This document shows positions 1 to 5,337 of a stretch of DNA of 6,829 nucleotides, one piece after another. The stretch is from Klebsiella pneumoniae. GTDB lineage: Bacteria; Bacteroidota; Bacteroidia; Flavobacteriales; Flavobacteriaceae. The stretch lies in assembly GCA_943325355.2 (NCBI GenBank), contig CALPPA020000088.1, forward strand, positions 1-6,829, written 5' to 3'. The position numbers and the translations under genes were made by a program. Every line of letters begins with the position of its first letter. Positions within the stretch are counted from its first letter, which is position 1. The notes under the pieces were generated by a model. The model was not told where the DNA came from. It saw only the letters and a program-made list of their open reading frames with translations, and made no database searches.

Positions 1-1
1 A

Positions 2-460
2 GAATCGCCTCGTGCATTAATAATAGTGGAGGACAAAGCTAAGGTTTTGGAAATGGAAGAACTTTTCGAAAAGTATGGAAAATATTCAGATTTGCGTGTT
101 TATGGAGTGCACGACAAAGGCGATATGGAATACGATAAGAATTATATTTCTACAGGAATTGATGTTTTGATTGGCACACCAAATAAGTTGGGAGAAATGT
201 TTACCACAGCGGGTTATAATGTAAACCGATTGAAAATGTTTATTCTTGACGATGCCGATCCCATTTTGAAACTGCGTCATGAAACTAAAATTATGCGTAT
301 TTCAAATAGTATCAATAAAACCCAACGTATTATTTTTTCGGAAGAATTTACTGAGAGAATAGAAATTCTTGCAGAGAAAATGTTGGTAGAACCTTTCGAA
401 TTTGATTTTGAAACAGCATCGGATGAAGATTTAGAAGAGGAAGAAAAAACAGAAGAATAA
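2..460 (+). CDS. DEAD-box helicase-like protein, single degenerate RecA domain (5' end missing)
   Basis: The frame is open to the window edge, reading ESPRALIIVEDK, so the start lies upstream. The GTG at 26 is an internal valine codon, not a start. The visible 152 residues align by eye with the second half of the N-terminal RecA-like domain of RhlE/CsdA-type DEAD-box RNA helicases. GTPNKL (173-190) matches motif Ib. ILDDADPIL contains DDAD (248-259) where motif II DEAD belongs. IIFSEEFTERI (SEE at 338-346) occupies motif III, normally SAT. The motif Ia position reads VEDKAKV instead of PTRELA. The protein then ends in an acidic tail (DEDLEEEEKTEE), so the whole C-terminal helicase domain (motifs IV-VI) is absent. 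With these losses ATP-driven unwinding is unlikely, and an RNA- or ribosome-binding role is only a guess. The frame is clean and the next gene follows after 16 bp, so this looks like a maintained short protein rather than a fresh pseudogene. Confidence 0.8.
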   Translation, partial: ESPRALIIVEDKAKVLEMEELFEKYGKYSDLRVYGVHDKGDMEYDKNYISTGIDVLIGTPNKLGEMFTTAGYNVNRLKMFILDDADPILKLRHETKIMRISNSINKTQRIIFSEEFTERIEILAEKMLVEPFEFDFETASDEDLEEEEKTEE

Positions 461-476
461 CAAATACAAAAGTAAA

Positions 477-695
477 ATGGGATTGATGAAAGTGTTTTCG
501 GGAAGCGAAATTTTAGCATTGGCTTTACAGCAAAAAATTGAAGAAGTTGGAGTGAATACAGTTGTAAAAAATAATATTCAATCGGCTAGAATGAGCGGTT
601 TTGGTGATTCAGGACAAGCCGTTGAAGTGTTTATTCAAGAAACAGACTTTGCAAAAGCTAATCCTGTGATTGAAGAGTTTAGGTTGAGTATATAG
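477..695 (+). CDS. DUF2007 family small protein (putative signal-transducing protein)
   Basis: This complete 72-residue protein matches the DUF2007 family (Pfam calls it a putative prokaryotic signal transducing protein) from recall. The hallmarks are the opening MGLMKVFSGSEILALALQQK, then VVKNNIQSARMSGFGDSGQAVE, and the closing strand-helix VFIQETDFAKANPVIEEF. It is a small cytosolic alpha/beta domain with no signal peptide or membrane segment. The biochemical function of the family is not established. The ATG at 477 is preceded by the A-rich stretch ACAAAAGTAAA. An alternative start three codons on (486) would remove the conserved GL. The gene lies 16 bp after the degenerate helicase gene with no promoter motif between them, so the two are probably co-transcribed. 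Its stop codon overlaps the first base of an interspersed repeat. Confidence 0.85.
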   Translation: MGLMKVFSGSEILALALQQKIEEVGVNTVVKNNIQSARMSGFGDSGQAVEVFIQETDFAKANPVIEEFRLSI

Positions 696-717
696 TCATT
701 GCGAGGCACGAAGCAAT
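695..717 (+). repeat. Short interspersed repeat of the GTCATTGCGAGG...GAAGCAAT type
   Basis: The sequence GTCATTGCGAGG-CACGAAGCAAT begins on the last base of the DUF2007 stop codon. It resembles a short element I recall as dispersed in many copies in Bacteroidota and some other genomes. ATTGC (698-702) and GCAAT (713-717) form the ends of a hairpin. The copy is followed directly by a run of eight T (717-724). Dispersed copy number cannot be tested from this window. Confidence 0.6.
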
Positions 718-734
718 TTTTTTTCTTTCGCAAT
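698..734 (+). terminator. Possible weak terminator formed by the interspersed repeat
   Basis: Two mutually exclusive pairings are visible. ATTGC/GCAAT (698-702 with 713-717) sits directly before T8, like a short intrinsic terminator. ATTGCGA (698-704) can instead pair with TCGCAAT (728-734), which would enclose the T run in its loop. The 5-bp stem is short, so termination of the upstream transcript is plausible but not certain. Confidence 0.35.
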
Positions 735-772
735 TCGAATGGCAAACGGAACCGGCTTTGAGCTTGTGTTTT

Positions 773-783
773 TCAGACTCTGA
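773..783. repeat. Small palindrome upstream of the HAD phosphatase gene
   Basis: TCAGACTCTGA is a perfect inverted repeat around a single C. It is flanked by TT and CTGAA, so TTCAG (772-776) can alternatively pair with CTGAA (784-788). It lies about 30 bp before the start at 812 in sequence with no TAnnTTTG promoter element. It could be an operator, a hairpin or part of a decayed repeat. Its short length means chance is also possible. Confidence 0.3.
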
Positions 784-811
784 CTGAACATCTAAAAAAA
801 TAAATAATTTA

Positions 812-1618
812 ATGAAATATAAAATGCTTGTGGTCGATATGGACGACACTTTGTTGACCGACGACCACAAAATATCAAATGAGAATGTTGCAATGCTTTT
901 GAAAGCACAAGAAATGGGGGTTTATGTGGTTTTAGCTTCGGGAAGACCCACTTCTGCAATGATTGGATATGCTAAAGAATTGCAATGTGATGTTAATAAT
1001 TCCTTTATGATTTCTTTTAATGGTTCCACGATTACCGACCTTAAAGAAGACAAAGTACTTTTTGAACATTCGTTGACCAAAGAGCAAATTCATTCCATTT
1101 ACGATTTTAGTCAAGAAAACAATACACATATCATCACCTATTTAGACGGAAAAATTATCAGCGAAAGAAATTCGGAATACATTGATATCGAAAGTACCAT
1201 CACAGGTTTGGAATTGGTAATTGTACCTAGTTTTAAAGATGCTGTAACGACTTCGGCGGTGAAATGTTTGTTGCTGGAAGAACCTACTTATCTTAAAACG
1301 GTGGAACCTCTATTAAAAACTGCGATGCCCGATTTGAGTGTTTGTATGTCGAAACCCTTCTTTCTAGAAGCCGCGCCGTATGGTGTTGACAAAGGTGCAG
1401 CCGTTCAAATTATAGCCGGAAAACTAAACATTCATCAAAGTGAAATCATCGCTATTGGAAATGCCGAGAACGATTTAACGATGGTACAATATGCTGGATT
1501 GGGCGTTTGGGTTGAGAATGCCGAGGCTGAATTACTTCAGTTTGGTGATGTTATTGTATCTTCAAACAATGATCACGGTGTTGCGGAAGTGGTGAGGAGA
1601 TTTATTTTGAATGAATGA
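812..1618 (+). CDS. Cof-type HAD-superfamily hydrolase (YidA/YwpJ-like sugar-phosphate or nucleotide phosphatase)
   Basis: This 268-residue cytosolic protein has the usual Cof-family (HAD subclass IIB) length. Motif I is D9-M-D11-D-T, giving the nucleophile D9 and acid/base D11. Motif II is ASGRP with S43. FNGS (69-72) is the conserved FNG after the first core strands. K194 in GVDKGAAV supplies motif III. Motif IV reads GNAEND (216-221). Residues from about 80 to 185 form the alpha/beta cap that sets substrate choice. Relatives dephosphorylate sugar phosphates, nucleotides, or flavin and pyridoxal phosphates with Mg2+, and the substrate here cannot be read from sequence. N217 replaces the first Asp of the usual GDxxND through codon AAT at 1460-1462, which may weaken metal binding. 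The start at 812 is preceded by an A/T-rich stretch and puts motif I at the normal position. No consensus promoter was seen in the 116-bp upstream gap. Confidence 0.9.
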   Translation: MKYKMLVVDMDDTLLTDDHKISNENVAMLLKAQEMGVYVVLASGRPTSAMIGYAKELQCDVNNSFMISFNGSTITDLKEDKVLFEHSLTKEQIHSIYDFSQENNTHIITYLDGKIISERNSEYIDIESTITGLELVIVPSFKDAVTTSAVKCLLLEEPTYLKTVEPLLKTAMPDLSVCMSKPFFLEAAPYGVDKGAAVQIIAGKLNIHQSEIIAIGNAENDLTMVQYAGLGVWVENAEAELLQFGDVIVSSNNDHGVAEVVRRFILNE

Positions 1619-1693
1619 ATTCTTTTAATCTGAGGCTAAATACTTTTTTGATGTTAGTAATAAGATTGTTATTTAAATCTACATACCTAATAA

Positions 1694-1723
1694 TTGCCTA
1701 ATTCCTTATTTAAGCTATCTTTG
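1694..1723 (+). promoter_or_regulatory. Flavobacterial-type promoter for the ABC-F gene
   Basis: TTG at 1694-1696, a 19-nt spacer, and TATCTTTG at 1716-1723 match the Bacteroidota consensus TTG-N17-23-TAnnTTTG exactly. Transcription would start a few bases downstream, giving a leader of roughly 70 nt before the start codon at 1798. Confidence 0.75.
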
Positions 1724-1738
1724 CCACTTTTAATTTTT

Positions 1739-1780
1739 TAGCAGGTTGTCACCCTGAGCTTGTCGAAGGGCTAAATGCTA
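1739..1780 (+). repeat. Interspersed repeat GTCACCCTGAGC...GTCGAAGGG within the ABC-F leader
   Basis: The core at 1748-1770 reads GTCACCCTGAGC-TTGTCGAAGGG. I recall closely similar sequences as dispersed repeats in many Bacteroidota genomes. CCCT (1752-1755) pairs with AGGG (1767-1770). Outside it, TAGCA (1739-1743) pairs with TGCTA (1776-1780), giving a nested imperfect hairpin. It lies downstream of the predicted promoter and 17 bp before the start codon, so it would be transcribed as part of the 5' untranslated leader. Confidence 0.65.
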
Positions 1781-1797
1781 TCTCCTAACTTCAAAAA

Positions 1798-3432
1798 ATG
1801 ATTACAGTTAACGATATCTCCGTTCATTTTGGCGGAACCACTTTATTTAGCGATATTTCTTTTGCCATCAACGAAAATGATAAAATTGCCCTTATGGGAA
1901 AAAACGGTGCTGGCAAATCAACACTTTTAAAAATTATTGCAGGTCAAAGCAAACCTTCTACAGGAAATATTTCGGCACCAAAAGAAGCAGTTATCGCTTA
2001 TTTGCCACAGCATTTATTGACTAAAGATGGCGCAACGGTTATGGAAGAAACATCTAAAGCTTTTGGGGAAATTTTCAGTATGAAAGCCGAGATTGATGAA
2101 ATCAACGAGCAATTGACCATTCGTACAGATTATGAAAGTGATGCTTATATGAAATTAATCGAAAGAGTTTCCGACTTGAGTGAGAAATTCTATGCCATCG
2201 AAGAAGTTAATTATGAAGCTGAGGTAGAGAAAATTTTGACTGGTTTAGGATTTGAACGAGAAGATTTCTCTCGTCAAACTTCGGAGTTTTCGGGCGGTTG
2301 GAGAATGCGAATCGAATTGGCTAAAATTCTTTTACAAAAGCCAGACTTGATTTTATTGGATGAACCTACGAACCATATGGATATTGAAAGTATTCAATGG
2401 TTGGAGGATTTCTTGATTAATTCTGCCAAAGCGGTTGTAGTGATTTCGCACGATAGAGCTTTTGTCGATAATATTACGAATCGTACCATCGAAGTAACGA
2501 TGGGACGAATTTATGACTACAAAGCCAAATATTCTCATTATTTAGAACTCAGAAAAGATCGTCGTATGCACCAACAAAAAGCCTACGATGAACAACAACG
2601 AATGATTGCCGACAACAGAACTTTTATAGACCGTTTTAAAGGAACGTTTTCTAAAACTGATGCCGTTCAATCTCGCGTTAAAATGCTGGAAAAGCTAGTT
2701 ATTGTTCAGGTCGATGAAGTAGATACTTCGGCTTTGAAATTAAAATTTCCACCGGCAGCTCGTTCGGGACAATATCCTGTGATTGTCAAAGATTTGTCAA
2801 AATCCTATGGAAATCACGTGGTTTTCAAGGATGCCAATATCGTGATTGAAAGAGGACAAAAAGTAGCTTTTGTAGGGAAAAATGGGGAAGGAAAATCGAC
2901 GATGATTAAAGCTATTATGAAGGAAATTGGAATTGACGGCGGAAGTTTAGAAATTGGTCATAATTCACAAATTGGTTATTTTGCCCAAAATCAAGCTTCT
3001 TTATTGGATGAAAACGCTACAATTTTTGAAACCATAGATGATATTGCTGTGGGAGATGTTCGAACTAAGATTAAAGATATTTTGGGAGCCTTTATGTTTC
3101 ACGGAGATGACGTGACTAAGAAAGTAAAAGTACTTTCAGGAGGAGAGAAAACACGTTTGGCAATGATAAAATTATTGTTGGAACCCGTAAATTTATTGAT
3201 TCTAGATGAGCCTTCGAATCATTTGGACATGAAAACCAAAGACATTATCAAAGACGCTTTGCGTGATTTTGACGGAACCTTGATTCTAGTTTCACACGAC
3301 AGGGATTTTTTGGATGGTTTGGCTACTAAAGTTTTTGAATTTGGGCACAAAAGAGTAAAAGAACATTTTGAAGATATTGCTGGTTTTTTGGCACACAAAA
3401 AAATGGAAAATTTGAGAGAGATTGAAAAATAG
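1798..3432 (+). CDS. ABC-F family ATPase (YdiF/YheS-like ribosome-associated translation factor)
   Basis: This soluble 544-residue protein has two ABC domains in tandem and no membrane segments, the ABC-F arrangement. Domain 1 has Walker A GKNGAGKST (34-42), signature SGGWRMR (165-171), Walker B LILLDEPTNHMD (184-195, catalytic E189) and switch H218. Domain 2 has Walker A GKNGEGKST (360-368), signature LSGGEKTRL (446-454), Walker B LLILDEPSNHLD (466-477, E471) and switch H500. All catalytic residues are intact. The basic segment at about 240-325 is the interdomain linker that ABC-F proteins insert toward the peptidyl-transferase centre and P-site tRNA. Residues of about 85-145 contain the arm helices. 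Family members bind the ribosomal E site, and some rescue stalled ribosomes or confer antibiotic protection. Nothing here singles out a resistance factor, and a housekeeping translation role is more likely. The start at 1798 follows CTTCAAAA. The gene has its own promoter and a repeat-containing leader. Confidence 0.93.
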   Translation: MITVNDISVHFGGTTLFSDISFAINENDKIALMGKNGAGKSTLLKIIAGQSKPSTGNISAPKEAVIAYLPQHLLTKDGATVMEETSKAFGEIFSMKAEIDEINEQLTIRTDYESDAYMKLIERVSDLSEKFYAIEEVNYEAEVEKILTGLGFEREDFSRQTSEFSGGWRMRIELAKILLQKPDLILLDEPTNHMDIESIQWLEDFLINSAKAVVVISHDRAFVDNITNRTIEVTMGRIYDYKAKYSHYLELRKDRRMHQQKAYDEQQRMIADNRTFIDRFKGTFSKTDAVQSRVKMLEKLVIVQVDEVDTSALKLKFPPAARSGQYPVIVKDLSKSYGNHVVFKDANIVIERGQKVAFVGKNGEGKSTMIKAIMKEIGIDGGSLEIGHNSQIGYFAQNQASLLDENATIFETIDDIAVGDVRTKIKDILGAFMFHGDDVTKKVKVLSGGEKTRLAMIKLLLEPVNLLILDEPSNHLDMKTKDIIKDALRDFDGTLILVSHDRDFLDGLATKVFEFGHKRVKEHFEDIAGFLAHKKMENLREIEK

Positions 3433-3454
3433 AATTGTTTTTTTTGTAATTTTG
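3422..3454 (+). promoter_or_regulatory. Probable promoter for the exported Asn/Gly-rich protein gene
   Basis: TAATTTTG at 3447-3454 fits TAnnTTTG. A TTG at 3422-3424 lies 22 nt upstream, within the allowed 17-23 spacing and inside the last codons of the ABC-F gene. The region is very T-rich, so a chance match is possible. No terminator hairpin separates the two genes, so read-through from the ABC-F gene is also possible. Confidence 0.5.
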
Positions 3455-3493
3455 TTTTTAGTTTTTTTAAATATTCAAATTTAAATTTTAAAT

Positions 3494-4660
3494 ATGAAAA
3501 ATAGTTTTTTAACCATTGCGATAATACTAACAAGTTTGTTTAGTTTGTTCGTTTTTTCACAAACTAAGGATAAGCCTGTATCTTTAGGATTGCCTGGTGA
3601 TAATCTGGATCTTTATGCTGTTATGGAAATTTTTCAAAAATCAAAAACCATAGAAGATTTTGAAAAGACAATAAATGCTGATAAAGAAGGTATTAATAAT
3701 TTAGATTTGAATAATGATAACAAAGTCGATTTTATTAAAGTTATTACCGATAAAGATGGGGATTCTTTTTCTTTTGTCCTTCAGGTTGCAGTAAGTAAAA
3801 CAGAAAATCAAGATGTTGCGGTTATCTTTGTTTCAAAAGATGCTCCAATACAAATTGTGGGCGATGAAGATTTATATGGTAAAAACTATGTAATAGAACC
3901 TAAAGGAACTGGGTCTTCTAGCACTGCAAATCCCGGGTATTCAGGTGGGGAAACGATGAATCTTCCAGCTACAACTACTGCCACTACTACGGTTATAGTT
4001 CAGTCACCTCCAATTGTGCAATATGTATATTCTCCCGCTTATGTGCCGTATTATTCGCCTTTCTATTTTGGATTTTATCCGCCGTATTTCCGCCCTTGGG
4101 TTCCAATAATGTATGGTGTTTATTGGTCAAATCACTACCATTATCACGGAGGGTATTATGGAGGATATCACGGATCTGTGAATATTAATATCAATAATTC
4201 TCGCCATTATAATAATTATAATAACAATTATAGGAATAGATCTACTACCGTAAATAATTACAACAGAAATGGGAATTATAAAAATAATGGCAATAGAACT
4301 AGTGGAAATCTAAATAACAATAGAGCTAATAATGGTGCGTCAACTCGTCCTGCAAATACTAATAATAATAGTAATCGAGCTAGCACTAGACCAACTTCTC
4401 CATCGACTAGAGAGTCAGGATCAGGAATGACAAATCTAACTTCCCCATCAACAAGAGAGTCTAACAGAGCATCAACACGACAATCATCATCTAATAATAA
4501 TTCTCGTCCATCAACTTCAAATAATTCGTTTAGTGGCAGTAGTAATCGCAGTAGCGGGGGCTCAAGTAGTTTTAGCGGTGGTGGTCGCAGTGGCGGAGGT
4601 TATAGCGGCGGTGGTCGCAGTGGCGGTGGCGGAATGCGTGGTGGTGGAGGCAGAAGATAG
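3494..4660 (+). CDS. Exported low-complexity protein: EF-hand-like loop, Tyr/Pro-rich segment, Asn/Ser/Arg-rich and Gly-rich tail
   Basis: This 388-residue protein starts with a signal peptide (Lys-Asn, then a hydrophobic stretch at about 5-21, likely cut near FSQ-T at 23/24). Residues 30-137 form the only ordinary globular part. They include GLPGDNLDLYAVMEIFQ and DLNNDNKVD (71-79), a DxNxDxxxD calcium-loop-like motif, followed by IVGDEDLYGKNYVIEPK. I recall this N-terminal module in other Bacteroidota exported proteins of unknown function. Residues 174-227 are Tyr/Pro/His/Gly-rich and may be membrane- or surface-associated. Residues 228-350 are Asn/Ser/Arg-rich, with ASTRP at 282-286 and 296-300, ASTRQ at 326-330 and TSPSTRES twice. 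Residues 361-388 are Gly-rich and end GGGGRR. No type IX secretion C-terminal domain is recognisable. It is probably periplasmic or on the cell surface, and the function is unknown. The start at 3494 places the signal peptide at the N-terminus. A two-way terminator lies 52 bp downstream. Confidence 0.85.
   Translation: MKNSFLTIAIILTSLFSLFVFSQTKDKPVSLGLPGDNLDLYAVMEIFQKSKTIEDFEKTINADKEGINNLDLNNDNKVDFIKVITDKDGDSFSFVLQVAVSKTENQDVAVIFVSKDAPIQIVGDEDLYGKNYVIEPKGTGSSSTANPGYSGGETMNLPATTTATTTVIVQSPPIVQYVYSPAYVPYYSPFYFGFYPPYFRPWVPIMYGVYWSNHYHYHGGYYGGYHGSVNININNSRHYNNYNNNYRNRSTTVNNYNRNGNYKNNGNRTSGNLNNNRANNGASTRPANTNNNSNRASTRPTSPSTRESGSGMTNLTSPSTRESNRASTRQSSSNNNSRPSTSNNSFSGSSNRSSGGSSSFSGGGRSGGGYSGGGRSGGGGMRGGGGRR
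4394..4462 (+). repeat. Direct repeat encoding TSPSTRES twice
   Basis: Codons 301-308 (4394-4417) and 316-323 (4439-4462) encode the same eight residues, TSPSTRES, 45 bp apart. The copies differ at four third-codon positions (TCT/TCC, TCG/TCA, ACT/ACA, TCA/TCT), all silent. The peptide has stayed identical while the DNA drifted. Confidence 0.8.
4574..4633 (+). repeat. Two tandem 30-bp units encoding SGGGRSGGG-Y/G
   Basis: Units at 4574-4603 and 4604-4633 both encode SGGGRSGGG followed by Tyr or Gly. They share the stretch GGTGGTCGCAGTGGCGG. The stretch is visibly richer in G and C than its surroundings because of the glycine codons. It is a likely site of unit gain or loss by slippage. Confidence 0.8.
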
Positions 4661-4712
4661 TTCCTAAGAATCAAATTAAATGTAATCGGATATTAATTTA
4701 TCTAAGGAGTTT

Positions 4713-4760
4713 TATAAAAAAGAGAGGCTGTTTTCTAGAAAACAGCCTCTCTTTTTTATA
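4713..4760. terminator. Two-way intrinsic terminator, perfect 48-bp palindrome
   Basis: Left arm 4713-4734 and right arm 4739-4760 are perfectly complementary, and the CTAG between them is itself a palindrome. The GC-containing core is GAGAGGCTG / CAGCCTCTC, with A6 on the left (4716-4721) and T6 on the right (4752-4757). Each strand therefore ends its hairpin in a U tract. It serves the exported-protein gene on the plus strand and the GNAT-like gene on the minus strand, whose stop codon (4756-4758) lies inside the right arm. Confidence 0.93.
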
Positions 4761-5058
4761 TTCTAATACCAGGTGGTAGCAACTCTTTATAAACAGGATT
4801 CTTTTTGAAGAAAATTACGATTTTAGGAAGAATGGGAACCACTTTCAGTTTTCTTTCAATTGCAATTTCCATAATGTTTTTGAGAAAGTTTGAAATAAAT
4901 TCTTCGTCATCGTATGAATCCGGAACATTGATTTTTGTCAAAAATATTTTTTTCTCTTGAAAAGAATATTCAACGGTAACTAATCCTTTTTCGGTTATGG
5001 TTTCAAACTGTCTGGCAAAAGTATTGTCCTTGATTTCAATAGTAACTGCGGCTTCCAT
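4756..5058 (-). CDS. GNAT-like small protein (YjdJ / Acetyltransf_CG type) without a recognisable acetyl-CoA loop
   Basis: This 100-residue protein, with no signal peptide or membrane segment, resembles the short YjdJ-type GNAT domains (I recall Pfam PF14542). GLVTVEYSFQEKKIFLTKINVP matches the central strands, which usually end in an HTEVP-like sequence. The piece from about 71 to 95 (LKVVPILPKIVIFFKKNPVYKELL) matches the family's LKVVPLCPFV..Y..RHPEY.DLL. Between them the family normally has RGxGIGxxLV, which binds the acetyl-CoA pyrophosphate. Here it reads DSYDDEEFISNFL, acidic and without those glycines. The usual Cys of LCP is Ile, and the His of HTEVP is Lys. Acetyl transfer is therefore doubtful, and the fold may serve another role. 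The assignment is by eye. The ATG at 5058 lies about 40 bp from a well-matched promoter, and the stop sits inside the shared terminator. It is probably a single-gene transcript. Confidence 0.65.
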   Translation of the reverse strand: MEAAVTIEIKDNTFARQFETITEKGLVTVEYSFQEKKIFLTKINVPDSYDDEEFISNFLKNIMEIAIERKLKVVPILPKIVIFFKKNPVYKELLPPGIRI

Positions 5059-5099
5059 AATAATTTAATTAGTAATTTAACTTTCACAAAAAAGGAATG

Positions 5100-5129
5100 C
5101 AAAGGTATAGTTTTGATATTCAATATCAA
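5100..5129 (-). promoter_or_regulatory. Flavobacterial-type promoter for the GNAT-like gene
   Basis: Read on the minus strand, TTG (5129-5127), a 19-nt spacer and TACCTTTG (5107-5100) match the TTG-N17-23-TAnnTTTG consensus exactly. The leader would be about 35 nt. Confidence 0.72.
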
Positions 5130-5291
5130 ACGATTTTTTAGTATAACTTGATTTATGGTTTTTATTGTCAGTTAATACATCTGACTGTGCTATTTTGATT
5201 GATTTTATGAGCTTTATTAGTAATTTTTTTCTTCGTTATTTTAGTATTTAAAACAATTTGATTCCAATAAAAACAATTAAATTTACATAAT

Positions 5292-5319
5292 TTGTAAAGC
5301 TTTTTTCAATTCACTTTTG
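5292..5319 (+). promoter_or_regulatory. Possible promoter for the alpha/beta hydrolase gene
   Basis: TTG at 5292-5294, a 17-nt spacer and CACTTTTG at 5312-5319 match the consensus with one mismatch (C for T in the first position of TAnnTTTG). The leader would be very short, around 12-15 nt, and contains AAAAGG. The rest of the 279-bp gap from 5059 is AT-rich, and I saw no gene, RNA or repeat in it. Confidence 0.4.
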
Positions 5320-5337
5320 TAGAAAAGGTAAAAACCA

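Noticed and set aside
26..460. A complete gene starting at GTG 26
   Set aside because: The frame continues upstream to the window edge with helicase-like residues (PRALII), so the GTG is an internal valine codon.
277..519. Minus-strand reading frame of 80 codons
   Set aside because: It lies opposite the helicase-like and DUF2007 genes, and its Ser-rich run is the antisense of the acidic tail.
1798..3432. ABC-F gene as an antibiotic-resistance factor
   Set aside because: No feature places it with known resistance subfamilies, and intact conserved motifs with a YdiF/YheS-like sequence fit a housekeeping factor better.
3433..3470. Terminator after the ABC-F gene
   Set aside because: There are long T runs but no stem before them, so intrinsic termination is not supported.
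3479..3493. ATTTAAA-T-TTTAAAT inverted repeat touching the start codon at 3494
   Set aside because: It is composed only of A and T in an AT-rich leader, so chance is likely and the hairpin would be unstable.
3219..3533. Minus-strand reading frame of 104 codons
   Set aside because: It overlaps the conserved ABC-F C-terminal domain and the next gene's signal peptide. It is Lys/Phe/Ser-rich antisense translation with no family resemblance.
4200..4520. Repeat-rich stretch as a CRISPR array
   Set aside because: The repetition follows codons for Asn, Ser, Thr and Arg within an open frame, with no constant repeats or spacers.
5059..5337. Hidden small gene or RNA in the divergent gap
   Set aside because: Only promoter elements and AT-rich sequence were seen, with no plausible start, coding bias or stable fold.
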